From the NCBI RefSeq assembly GCF_018294505.1, contig NC_057810.1:707621859-707685858 (forward strand): a stretch of DNA of 64,000 bases, read 5' to 3'. Position 1 is the first letter of the stretch; the number at the start of each line of letters is the position of its first letter. This DNA comes from Triticum aestivum (lineage: Eukaryota; Streptophyta; Magnoliopsida; Poales; Poaceae). This document shows positions 12,042 through 23,393 of this stretch, piece after piece. Below the pieces are notes generated by a model. It was given only the letters and a program-made list of their open reading frames with translations. It was not told where the DNA came from and made no database searches. The position numbers were made by a program, and so were the translations under genes.

Positions 12042-13289
12042 GGTCTATGCGTAGATGTTATATGCACGAGTAGAACACAAAGAGTTGTGGACGATAATAT
12101 TCATACTGCTTACCAGCATGTCATACTTTGATTCGGCGGTATTGTTGGATGAAGCGGCCAGACCGACATTACATGAACGCGTTCATGAGACTGCTTCTAC
12201 TGACGTGCTTCGCACACAGGTGGCTAGTGGGTGTCTATTTCTCTAGCTTTAGTTAAATCGAGTGTGACTATGCTCGGTCCTTGTTGAAGGTTAAAACAGC
12301 ACACTTGACGAAAAAATTTTGTGGTTTTGATGTGTAGGTAAGAACGGTTCTTGCTAAGCCCGTAGCAGCCGCTAAAATTTCCAACAACAAAGTAGAGGAC
12401 GTCTAACTTGTTTTTGCAAGGCTTGCTGTGATGTGATATGGTCAAGACGTGATGATATATAAATTGTTGTATGAGATGATCATGTTTTGTAGAAGTTATC
12501 GGCAACTGGCAGGAGCCTTATTGTTGTCGCTTTATTGTATGAAATGCAATCGCCATGTAATTTCTTTACTTTATCACTAAGCGGTAGCGATAGTCGTAGA
12601 AGCAATAGTTGGCGAGACGACAACGATGCTTCGATGGAGATCAAGGTGTCAAGCTGGTGACGATGGTGATCATGATGGTGCTTTGGAGATGGAGATCAAA
12701 GGCACAAGATGATGATGGCCATATCATATCATTTATATTGATTGCATGTGATGTTTATCCTTTATGCATCTTATTTTGCTTAGTACGGCGGTAGCATTAT
12801 AAGATGATCTCTCACTAAATCTCAAGGTACAAGTGTTCTCCCTGAGTATGCACCGTTGCTACAGTTCATCGTGCTTAGACACCACGTGATGATCGGGTGT
12901 GATAAGCTCTACGTTCACATACAACGGGTGCAAGCTAGCTTTGCACACGCAGAATACTTGGGTTAAACTTGACGAGCCTAGCATATGCAGATACGGCCTT
13001 GGAACACTAAGACCGAAAGGTCTAGTGTGAATCATATATAGTAGATATGATCAACATAGTGATGTTCACCATTAAAAACTATTCCAACTCACGTGATGAT
13101 CGGACATGGTTTAGTTAATTTGGATCACGTGATCACTTGGATGATTAGAGGGATGTCTATCTAAGAGGGAGTTCTTAAGTAATTAATTGAACCTTAATTT
13201 ATCATGAACTTAGTCCTGATAGTATTTGCATATCTATGTTGTAGATCAATAGCTCGCATATAGCTCCCCTGTTTTTTATATGTTCCTAG
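12042..13289 (+). other. Untranslated leader of the outer Copia
   Basis: Leader sequence homologous to 8482-9711 in reverse. No gene is visible. Confidence 0.65.
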
Positions 13290-14060
13290 AGAAAACTAAG
13301 TTGAAAGATGATAGTAGCAATGATGCGGACTAGGTCTGTGATCTGAGGATTATCCCCATTGATGTACAGAAGAATTATGTCCTTGATGCACCACTAGGTG
13401 ACAGACCTATTGCAGCAGTATATGCAGATGTTATGAACGTTTGGCAAGCTCGATATGATGACTACTTGATAGTTTAGTGCACCATGCTTTACGGCTTGAA
13501 ACCGGGACTTTAAAAATGTTTTGAACGCCATGGAGCATATGAGATGTTCCAAGAGTTGAAATTAGTATTTCAGACTCATGCCCATGTTGAGAGGTATGAG
13601 ACCTCTGACAGTACTTTGCCTACAAGATGGAGGAGAATAGCTCAACCAGTGAACATGTGCTCAGATTGTCTGGGTACTACAATCGCTTGAATCAAGTGGG
13701 AGTTAATCTTCCAGATAATTTAGTGATTGATAGTGTTCTCTAGTCACTATCACCAAGCTACTAGAACTTCGTGATGAACTATAATATGCAAGGGATGATG
13801 TAAACGATTCCCGAGCTCTTCGCAATGCTGAAATCGACGAAGGTAGAAATCAAGAAAAGGCATCAAATGTTGATGGTTGACAAGACCACTAGTTTCAAGT
13901 AAAAGGGCAAAGGAAAAGAAAGGGAACTTCAAGAAGAATGGCAAGCAAGTTGCCACTCCCATGAATAAACCCAAAGCTAGACTCAAGCCTGAAACTAAGT
14001 GCTTCTACTGCAAAGGGTATGGTCACTGGAAATGGAACTGCCCTAAATAGTTGGTGGATA
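13290..14060 (+). pseudogene. Copia gag remnant of the outer element
   Basis: Translation in shifting frames gives segments matching the inner gag, such as QKNYVLDAPLG, HGAYEMFQELKL and a zinc knuckle CFYCKGYGHWKWNC near 14000-14042. They are broken by many stops and indels. Non-functional. Confidence 0.8.
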
Positions 14061-15378
14061 AGAAGGATGGCAAAGTGAACAAAGCTATACTTGATATACA
14101 TGTTATTGATGTGTATTTTACTAGTATTTATAGCAACCCCTCGGTATTTGATACTAGTTTAGTTGCTAAGAGTAGTAACACAAAAACAGGAGTTGCAAGA
14201 TAAACAGAGACTAGTTAAGGATGAGGTGACGATGTGTATTGGAAATGATTCCAAGGTTGATAAGATCACCACCGCACACTCCTTTTACCTTCGGGATTAG
14301 TGTTGAACCTAAAATAAATGTTATTTGGTGTTTGCGTTGAGCGTGTATATGATTAGATCATGTTTATTGCAATACGGTTATTCATTTAAGTCAAAGAATA
14401 ATTGTTGTTCTGTTTACATGAATAAAACCTTCTATGGTCATACACTTAATATAAATGGTTTATTGAATCTCGATCGTAGTGATACACATATTCATAATAT
14501 TGAAGCCAAAATATGCAAGTTTAATAATGATAGTGCAACTTATTTGTGGTACTGCCATTTAGGTCATATTGTTGTAAAGCGCATGAAGAAACTCCATGCT
14601 GATGGGCTTTTGGAATCACTTGATTATGAATCACTTGATGCTTGCGAACCATGCCTCATGGGAAAGATGACTAAGACTCCGTTCTCCGGAACAATGGAGC
14701 GAGCAACTGACTTATTGGAAATAATACATACTGATGTATGCAGTCCGACGAGTGTTAACACTACTAGGGAAAAGCCTATACACAGAAAGTTACTAGTAGC
14801 GAGGGTTAAAAACCCTCGCTACTGCTACTTACCAGTAGCGCAGATTTTAAACCTTGCTACTACTAAGTTGATAGCAGTAGCACGGGTTTTGACCCTCGCT
14901 ACTACTAAGCGGTGTCTACCGTGCCCCCGGGACATGCCATAGTAGTAGCGCGGGTTTATAAAACCTCGCTACTACTAAGTTTGATAGCAGTAGCGTTGGT
15001 TTTTAGCCCTCGCTACTACTAAGTGGTGCCATAGTAGTAGCGAGGGGGTAAAAAACCGCGCTACTACTAAAGGTCCCATTTTCAAACTCTACCCCCCTCC
15101 CCCGTGGATCGCCTTTTCAGTTTTAAAAAAATAAAAGAAGATGATGAAAATGTCAAAAAAATAAAAGAAAATAAGTTTCCCATGTGATATGTGGTCTAGT
15201 TGTTGGGAAAATTTGCAAATATGAATTTCGACTTTATTTGCAAAATCTCTCGAGAATTTGTAAAAATGGGCATAACTTTTGCATACTAACTCGAATGAAA
15301 AAGTTTAATCCTCAAAAACCTAACAGAAAAAAAGTTACGGGGCTTTTAAGATCTAGAGTGGAAAAAATCGAAAAAATT

Positions 15379-15535
15379 TCAAACTATGTGGTCAAACTGT
15401 GGTCAAACAATGGTCAAACTAATTATTCTAGAATATTAGTGTTACTAAATAATTATTTTAGTTTTTTTGAATTTTGCTCAAATCTGGTCAAACTATGGCC
15501 AAACTGTGGTCAAACTGTGGTCAAACTGTGGTCAA
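15379..15535. repeat. TGTGGTCAAAC-type short tandem repeats inside the CACTA element
   Basis: About eight copies of a ten- to eleven-base unit (GTGGTCAAAC and variants) occur in two blocks separated by an AT-rich spacer. They give a repetitive translated frame that is not a gene. Confidence 0.75.
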
Positions 15536-15706
15536 ACTAATTATTCAAGAAATATTAGTGTTACTAATTTTTTAGAACAATAGTTTCAAACTCAAATAGT
15601 GAAATGTGTGACTTCATGCTCACGCTAAATTACTGAGATTAATAGGATTGACATCTTACTATTTTCAGGAAAACAACAAGTGCAGACTTGGAAACGAGGG
15701 AGAATA

Positions 15707-15769
15707 GAACCCGGAAGTTAAGCGTGCTCAGGCTGGAGTAGTGAGAGGATGGGTGACCGTCCGGGAAGT
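15707..15769 (+). pseudogene. 5S rRNA-like segment within the CACTA element
   Basis: The segment resembles the 3' half of plant 5S rRNA. It has GAAGTTAAGCGTGCT (A-box region), GAGTAGT, GGATGGGTGACC (C-box) and GGGAAGT in the correct order and spacing. The 5' half and the last bases of a 5S gene are not recognisable. This looks like a captured or derived fragment, not a functional gene. The comparison uses the remembered plant 5S sequence. Confidence 0.7.
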
Positions 15770-18430
15770 TAGATGATTTGGAATGATAAGGGGTGATTAG
15801 AGATTAAAATGAGGGGTGATTAGAGATTTGAGGTTAAAATAATTCAGAAATTTGAAAAATAGGGAAAAAATCGAAATATTTTTTCGAAAAAATTCAAAAA
15901 AAAACCGCGCTGGTAGTAGTAGCGCGGGTTTTTACCCACGCTACTACTAAAGGACGTAGTAGTAGCGCGGGTGGCACCCGCGCTACTGCTATAAGTTAGC
16001 TGTAGCACCTTATTAGTAGCGCCGGCTCCCGCGCTGCTAATAGGCCCAAAACCCGCGTTGCTGCTAGGCTTTTCCCTAGTAGTGTAAGGCTCGCGGCGTG
16101 TATCGTTATTTTCTGACCTTCACAGATGATTTGAGCAGATATGGTTATATCTACCTAATGAAACACAAGTCTGAAACATTTGAAACGTTCAAAGAATTTT
16201 AGAGTCAAGTGGAAAATCATCATAACAAGAAAATAAAGTTTCTATGATCAGATTGCAGAGACGAATATTTGAGTTACGAGTTTGGTCTTCATTTGAAACA
16301 ATGTGGAATCGTTTCGCAACTCACACCACCTAGAACACCACGGCGTAATGGTGTGTCCAAACGTCGTAACCATACTTTATTAGATATGGTGCAACCTATG
16401 ATGTCTCTTACCGATTTACCACTATTGTTTTAGGGTTATGCATTAGAGACAGTTGCATTCACGTTAAATAGGGCACCATCTAAATTCGTTGAGACGACAC
16501 CGTGTGAACTGTGGTTTGGCAAGAAACCTAAGTTGTCGTTTCTTAAAGTTTGGGGCTGCGATGCTTATGTGAAAATGCTTCAACCTGATAAGCTCGAACC
16601 CAAATCGGAGAAATGTGTCTTCATAGGATACCCAAAAGAGACTGTTGGGTACACCTTCTATCACGGATCCGAAGGCAAGATATTCATTGCTAAGAATGGA
16701 TCCTTTCTAGAGAAGGAGTTTATCTCGAAAGAAGTGAGTGGGAGTAAAGTAGAACTTGATGAGGTAATTGTACCTTCTTCCGAATTGGGAAGTAGTTCAT
16801 CACAGAAATCAGTTCTAGTGATGCCTACACCAATTAGTGAGGAAGTTAATGATGATGATCATGAAACTTCGGATCAAGTTACTACCGAACCTCGTAGGTC
16901 AACCAGAGTATGTTCTGCACCAGAGTGGTATGGTAATCTTGTTCTGGAAGTCATGTTACTAGACCATGACGAACCTACGAACTATGAGGAAGTGATGATG
17001 AGCCCAGATTCCGCGAAATGGCTAGAGGCCATGAATCTGAGATAGGATCCATGTATGAGAACAAAGTATGGACTTTGATTAACTTGCCCGATGATCGACA
17101 AGCCATTGAGAATAAATGGATCATCAAGAGGAAGACGGATGCTGATAGTAGTGTTACTATCTACAAAGCTCGAATTGTTGCAAAAGGTTTTCGACAAGTT
17201 CAAGGTGTTGACTATGATGAGATTTTCTCACTCGTATCGATGCTTAAAGTCTGTCCAAATCATGTTAGAAATTGCCACATTTTATGAAATCTAGAAAATG
17301 GATGTCAAAATTGTATTCCTTAGTGGATTTATTAAAATAAGAGTTGTATATGATGCAACCAGAAGGTTTTCTCAATCCTAAAGGTGCTAACAAAGTGTGC
17401 AAGCTCCAGCAATCCATCTATGGACTGGTGCAAGCATCTCGGAGTTGGAATATATGCTTTGATGAGTTGATCAAAGCATATAGTTTTATACATACTTGCA
17501 GTGAAGCATGTATTTACAAGAAAGTGAGTGGGAGCACTACAGCCTTTCTGATAAGTATATGTGAGTGACATATTGTTGATCAGAAATGATGTAGAATTTT
17601 CTGGAAAGCATAAAGGAGTGTTTGAAAGGAGTTTTTCAAAGAAAGACCTCGGTGAAGCTGCTTACACATTGAGCATCAAGATCTATAGAGATAGATCAAG
17701 ATGCTTGATAAGTTTTTTCAATGAGTACATACCTTGACAAGATTTTGAAGTAGTTCAAAATGGAACAGTCAAAGAAGGAGTTCTTGCCTATATTGCAAGG
17801 TGTGAAATTGAGTAAAGACTCAAAACCTGACCACGGCAAAAAATAGAAAGAGACTGAAAAATCATTCCCTATGCCTCGGTCATATGTTCTATAAAGTTTG
17901 CTATGCTGTGTACCAGACCTATTGTGTACCTCACCATGAGTGTGGCAAGAGGGTACAATAGTGATCTAGGAGTGGATCACTGGACATCGGTCAAAATTAT
18001 CCTTAGTGGAATAAGGATATGTTTCTCGGTTATGGAAGTGACAAAAAGGTTCATCGTAAAGGGTTACATCGATGCAAACTTTGACACTAATCCAGATGAC
18101 TCTAAGTCTCAATTTGGATACATAGTGAAAGTGGGAGCAATAAACTAGAGTAGCTCTGTGCAGAGCATTGTAGACATAGAAATTTGCAAAATACATACGG
18201 ATCTGAATATGGCAGGCCCATTGACTATACTTATCTCACAAGCAAAACATGATCACACCTAAGTACTCTTTGGGTGTTAATCACATAGCGATGTGAACTA
18301 GACTATTGACTCTAGTAAACCCTTTGGGTGTTGGTCACATGGTGATGTGAACTATGGGTGTTAATCACATAAAGATGTGAACTATTGGTGTTAATCACAT
18401 GGTGATGTGATCTAGATTATTGACTCTAGT

Positions 18431-18443
18431 GAAAGTGGGAGAC
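18431..18443 (+). other. Polypurine tract of the outer Copia
   Basis: GAAAGTGGGAGAC lies immediately before the 3' LTR, the usual plus-strand primer of this Copia group. Confidence 0.75.
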
Positions 18444-20509
18444 TGAAGGAAATATGCCCTAGAGGCAATAATAAAGTTATTATTTTATTTCCTTATATAA
18501 TGATAAATGTTTATTATTCATGCTAGAATTGTACTAACCGGAAACTTAGTACATGTGTGAATATATAGACAAAACAGAGTGTCCCTAGTATGCCTCTACT
18601 TGACTAGCTCGTTTATCAAAGATGGTTATGTTTCCTAACCATAGACATGTGTTGTCATTTGATGAACGGGATCACATCATTAGAGAATGATGTGATGGAC
18701 AAGACCCATTCGTTAGCTTAGCACTATGATCGTTTAGTTTATTGCTATTGCTTTCTTCATGACTTATACATGTTCCTATGACTATGAGATTATAAAACTC
18801 CCGAATACCGGAGGAACACTTAGTGCGCTATCAAACGTCACAAGATAACTGGGTGATTATAAAGATGCTCTACAGGTGTCTCCGATGGTGTTTGTTGAGT
18901 TGGCATAGATCGAGATTGGGATTTGTCACTCCGAATGTCGGAGAGGTATCTCTGGGCCCTCTCGGTAATGCACATCACTATAAGCCTTGCAAGCAATGTG
19001 ACTAATGAGTTAGTTGTGGGATGATGCATTACAGAACGAGTAAAGAGACTTGCCCGTAACGAGATTGAACTAGGTATGATGATACCGACGATCGAATCTC
19101 GGGCAAGTAACATACCGATGATAAAGGGAACAACATATGTTGTTATGCGGTTTGACCGATAAAGATCTTCATAGAGTATGTAGGAGCCAATATGAGCATC
19201 CAAGTTCCGCTATTGGTTATTGACCGGAGATATGTCTCGGTCATGTCTACATAGTTCTCGAACCCATAGGGTCCGCACGCTTAACGTTCGATGACGAGTG
19301 GTATTATGAGTTTATGTGATTTGATGTACCTAAGGTTGTTCGGAGTCCCGTATGAGATCACGGACATGACGAGGAGTCTCGAAATGGTCGAGGCATAAAG
19401 ATTGATATATTGGACCATGTTATTCGGACACGGGAAGTGTTTCGGATAATTTCGGACAAAACCGGAGTGCCGGAGGNNNNNNNNNNNNNNNNNNNNNNNN
19501 NNNNNNNNNNNNNNNNNNNNNNNNNNNNNNNNNNNNNNNNNNNNNNNNNNNNNNNNNNNNNNNNNNNNNNNNNNNNNNNNNNNNNNNNNNNNNNNNNNNN
19601 NNNNNNNNNNNNNNNNNNNNNNNNNNNNNNNNNNNNNNNNNNNNNNNNNNNNNNNNNNNNNNNNNNNNNNNNNNNNNNNNNNNNNNNNNNNNNNNNNNNN
19701 NNNNNNNNNNNNNNNNNNNNNNNNNNNNNNNNNNNNNNNNNNNNNNNNNNNNNNNNNNNNNNNNNNNNNNNNNNNNNNNNNNNNNNNNNNNNNNNNNNNN
19801 NNNNNNNNNNNNNNNNNNNNNNNNNNNNNNNNNNNNNNNNNNNNNNNNNNNNNNNNNNNNNNNNNNNNNNNNNNNNNNNNNNNNNNNNNNNNNGCCCTCC
19901 CCCAAGGGGAGTCCGAATAGGACAAGGGGAGGGGGCGCGGCCCCTCTTTCCCTCTCCCTCTCCCTCTCCTTCCTTCTTCTCCTAGTTGGACTAGGAAAGG
20001 GGGGAACATACTCCTACTTGGAGTAGGATTCCCCCCCTTGGGCGCGCCCCTTGTGGCCGGCCGGCCCCCTCCTCCGCTCCTTTATATACGGGGGAGGGGG
20101 CACCCCATAGACACACAAGTTGATCTTTAACCGTGCGCGGTGCCCCCTTCCACAGTTTTCCACCTCGGTCATATCGTCGTAGTGCTTAGGCAAAGCCCTG
20201 CGCCTGTAACTTCATCATCACCGTCACCACGCCATCGTGCTGACGGAACTCTCCCTCGGCCTTAGCTGGATCTAGAGTTCAAGGGACGTCACCGAGTTGA
20301 ACGTGTGCAGATCGCGGAGGTGCCGTGCGTTCGGTACTTGATCGGTTGGATCGCGAAGACGTTTGACTATATCAACCGCATTACTTAACGCTTCCGCTTT
20401 CGGTCTACGAGGGTGCGTGGACACACTCTCCCCGCTCGTTGCTATGCTTCTCCTAGATAGATCTTGCGTGATCGTAGGCAATTTTTTTGAAATACTATGT
20501 TCCCCAACA
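18444..20509 (+). repeat. 3' LTR of the outer Copia, with an assembly gap
   Basis: Runs from TGAAGGAAATATGCCC to TGTTCCCCAACA, next to the CGGGG TSD. It contains 417 N. The homologous part of the 5' LTR suggests that only about 84 bases are missing. Confidence 0.9.
19477..19893. other. Assembly gap (417 N)
   Basis: A run of N within the 3' LTR, at the GC-rich stretch with long C and G runs. Open frames that cross it are artefacts. Confidence 0.99.
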
Positions 20510-21400
20510 CGGGGTCCATACGTAAACTAAGGGATATTAAGGCATCCTTTTAGTAGAGAACCGGAACAATGCATTAACACATAGTGAATACATGAACTAT
20601 TGAAAGTACGGTAATCACCGGAAAGAATCCCAATTATTGTCACCTTGGGGTATGCGGATCATAACACATAATAGGTGCGTATAACTTACAAAATAGGATC
20701 AAGAACACAAATATATTGGTGAAAACATAAACGGTTCAGATCTGAAATCATGGCAATCGGGCCCTAGTGACAAGCATTAAGCATAGCAAATTCATAGCAA
20801 CATCAATCTCAGAACATAGTGGATACTAGGGATCAAGCCCTAACAAAACTAACTCGATTACATGATAAATCTCATCCAACCCATCACTGTCCAGCAAAGC
20901 CTACAAATGAATTACTCACTCTCGGTGGTGAGCATCATAAAATTGATGATGGAGGAAGGTTGATGATGACGAGGGCGTCGAGTCCCCCTCTCCGGAGCTC
21001 CGAACGGACTCCAAACGGCTCCATATCGTAAAACACGATGATTCCTTCTCTCTGATTTTTTTTCTTGGCAAATAGGTACTTATGGAATTGGAGTTAGGGT
21101 TGCGAGAGATGTCAAGGGCCCAAAAGTCTGCCAAGCACGCTCTAGGGGGGGGGCTTGGGCTAGTGGAGTCGTGTGCCCCCTCTAGTACTTCTCTTAGCCA
21201 GCATTTTTTGTATATTCTAAAATAATTCTCTGTAAATTTTTAGCTCAATCCGAGAAATTTTATTTCTACACAAAAACAACACCATGGCAATTCTGCTGAA
21301 AGCAACGTCAGTCCGGGTTAGTTCCATTGTAATCATGCAAATTAGAGTCCAAAATAATAGCAAAAGTGTTTCAAAAGGTAGATACATTTGGGACGTATTA
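20510..21400 (-). mobile_element. Gypsy-type LTR fragment (right part of the nest host)
   Basis: On the minus strand this begins near 21400 with a degraded LTR start (TAATACGTCCC, where TGATACGTC is expected). It runs through promoter-like and AT-rich parts and continues at 1603-1383 beyond the Copia. No internal domain or coding sequence of the element is visible, so it may be a solo LTR or part of a larger element. Confidence 0.55.
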
Positions 21401-21780
21401 GTAGTGGAGAAGGCGATCGACTGCCTTGGGCAGGGGCGGCGGCCCGTGGCACTCCTCCTTGATGACGCGTTGGGGCGGCGGCGAGCGGCGCTCATCCTTC
21501 ACGACACACCGGGGCGGCGGCGAGAGCCGCCCTTCCTTCACGGGGAGGAGCGCCCCCAGTAGCGGAGCCGGGCCGTTGATGTGGACGACAGAGCGATGGA
21601 GCATCTCCTCCTCGAACTCCGTATAGGTAGCGGCGTCTACCTGGCCCGGCACCGCCGGCGTGGACTGCGGCGGCGGCGGCTGCTGCTGGTCCTCCTCTTC
21701 ACCGGAGGAGATGACGATTCCGCCCACGTCGAGTAGTCGCTAACCGATGAGGAAGATGGCCTCGGAGTTCCAGGGCGTCG
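21398..21780 (-). pseudogene. KEE/SPPP-repeat protein gene fragment
   Basis: On the minus strand an ATG near 21780 starts a short frame (MPTPWNSEAIFLIG) that ends in a stop. Coding sequence resumes at about 21740 with VGGIVISSGEEED. It then has a proline-rich stretch, an acidic segment (EFEEEMLHR) and three imperfect copies of a KEE-x-SPPP motif near 21540, 21500 and 21460. It ends abruptly at 21398, where the Gypsy LTR begins. I recognise the pattern as a repeated Triticeae family found in transposon contexts, but know no function. The in-frame stop and 3' truncation make it a pseudogene. Confidence 0.45.
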
Positions 21781-22396
21781 GCATCACGATTCGCTAGTTC
21801 CCGCCCCGGAACCACCTGCCGGCGCCGACGCCCAGGACTTGTCCATCGCCGGGGATGTGGAGGGAGATGGTGGGGAGGGGAGGATGAGGAGATGGAGGAT
21901 GTGATGTGGACGATGCCGGAGCGCGGCTTCAATTGCCGGGACCAGGCCATGCAAAGGGTCGGTCAGCCGCTTCAATGGGCGCAGCGGCCAAAGTTGGTTC
22001 CTTGGGAACCCGCGTCCGCATTGAAGCGGCAGCTACCGAGAGGTCGCATCGGTCATCGTCTTCCTCCATCCCTCCTAGTCACATCGTGAATTAATGCCGG
22101 CCTCCGCGTGCTCTGGGTCGACATGAATGCGGCACGGTAAGCGGTGCGTGCATCAGAAGGAAATAGCGGGAGCGGCGGGTGACGCGTTTTTGGTGGATAA
22201 GGACGGTCAGAAGCGTGCATGGGACCGGTCCGGACTCGCGCAACCTCCCCCACGTTTGTCTTCGGTTTGCGGGAGAAATCACGTCCAGACCGCCCTGCGG
22301 ACCGATACAGGACCGCGTTGGATGGCTTCCACGGTTGGGACAACGCGGTCCAGACGGTTGCGGGAGGTTTGAGGGTCGGTGTTGGAGATGCCCTTA
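21401..22396. mobile_element. TIR-type DNA transposon remnant, Harbinger/Mutator-like, right part
   Basis: The right end reads GTTGGAGATGCCC at about 22393 followed by TTA. Inward, on the minus strand, it has the GGGCATCTCCAACRCC start common to a large Triticeae family of TIR elements. The left terminus lies beyond the Gypsy LTR and outside the window, so the TSD cannot be checked. It carries a gene fragment on the minus strand (21398-21780). Superfamily assignment is uncertain. Confidence 0.45.
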
Positions 22397-23238
22397 CTTA
22401 CCCTGCATATATTTGCCTTATATAAATAATTTCTGTCACAAAATTAATAAATAGTGTTTTTATTGGGCCCGGCCAATCCGTTTGGTGCGGTATGGAGGAA
22501 CGAGAGTAGGAAGTTTCTTCTTTTACTTACAACAGCTACTTTTGAGTGATATTCTGGTTTTGAGATTGCTTACCACACTGACCGTGTGGTTTGAGTGATA
22601 TTTTTATAGTTGTACACTAGCACATGTTTTCTATCAAAAATCAAAATCGCAAAGTTTCTACCATATGATTTAGTACACAGCGTATTTGAATCACTGTGTC
22701 ATTGACATTTTTTTGTGGGTGAAAAACTTCATTACTCAACTCTTCAAGTCCTTATTTTTTTACAAAAATGATTCAGATCTATTATCAAAATTCAACAGAA
22801 GTACAAAGTATCTCGAAGATAAGCAGATAACTCTAAAGAAACTTCCGGGCCTTGCTATGGCTTGGACCTTTTATGGTGGATCTCGGCGCACATACTCTTT
22901 TTTTCTATATTTTTAGAAAGAGAGAATTAATATATGATCTATTTGAAGCTACTACAGGTATGTAAATGATACACAATTACTTTCGCATCGGAGAAACTTT
23001 GCTTCTTATCTTTTTTTTAAAGATTGACGAATCAAATGATATTTCTGTTCTAATTTCTGCCGCTTCTTCTCCCTCAGAATCAAACTTTTTTTTGCCATAA
23101 TGTGTCGTTGCTATTATTACCAACTATACGGTTCTAATCCTAGATGGAAAAATAAATAGAAAAAGAAATCTAAAAAGGCAGATCCTCCCTCTCTATCAAG
23201 ACTGATGAACCTTTCCCTCACATCCCGGCACATTGTGT
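22397..23238. other. No gene recognised
   Basis: AT-rich sequence without a supported coding region or transposon terminus. Only short open frames occur. Confidence 0.5.
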
Positions 23239-23393
23239 TCAAACTGACAAAAGATTCATGTGAATGTGTTCGAGATACTGCGGCAGTAGATTCACAAGAT
23301 TGAACATTTCCATTTTGCGGGGTTCAGCTTTACACGGAAACTCTTTTGTTGGTACAGAAGAGGATGACGCTGGAGAATTTCCATTATCAGTAA

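Larger units (their letters stand above)
14759..16084. mobile_element. Non-autonomous CACTA transposon
   Basis: Its ends are inverted: CACTACTAGGGAAAAGCC at 14759 and GGCTTTTCCCTAGTAGTG at 16084. They are flanked by the three-base TSD TAA (14756-14758 and 16085-16087). Sub-terminal regions (14790-15070 and 15905-16060) consist of many direct and inverted copies of a GTAGTAGCGCGGG-type motif, as expected for CACTA transposase-binding regions. No transposase is encoded. The 1326-bp element sits in the integrase of the outer Copia and so is younger than it. Confidence 0.93.
14061..18250 (+). pseudogene. Copia pol remnant of the outer element, split by a CACTA element
   Basis: Integrase zinc-finger sequence (CHLGHI, CEPC) lies at 14325-14755. 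The frame is then broken by the CACTA insertion at 14759-16084 and resumes at 16085 (YFLTFTDDLSRYGY). Further segments follow: VWGCDAYVKML at 16546, reverse-transcriptase sequence at 17018-17640 and a short RNase H stretch near 18060. Several in-frame stops are present. The reverse-transcriptase catalytic box reads YVSD (near 17560) instead of YVDD. The element is dead at many positions. Confidence 0.85.
1604..20509 (+). mobile_element. Copia retrotransposon, BARE1/WIS/Angela-like, degenerate, with nested insertions
   Basis: The element is bounded by a five-base TSD, CGGGG, at 1599-1603 and 20510-20514. It has a 5' LTR split by another Copia, a primer-binding site, gag and pol remnants, a polypurine tract ending at 18443 and a 3' LTR. 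All coding parts carry stops and frameshifts. The first 190 bases of the two LTRs differ at roughly a dozen sites by eye, which suggests an old insertion. Foreign segments inside it are the minus-strand Copia at 2720-11406 and the CACTA element at 14759-16084. It cannot be autonomous. Confidence 0.9.

Noticed and set aside
14325..15540. 205- and 118-codon frames near the CACTA element as genes
   Set aside because: The first is Copia integrase running into CACTA sub-terminal repeats. The second is a translated short tandem repeat.
19281..20009. Long open frames on both strands across the N gap
   Set aside because: They exist only because N translates as unknown residues. The sequence is LTR.
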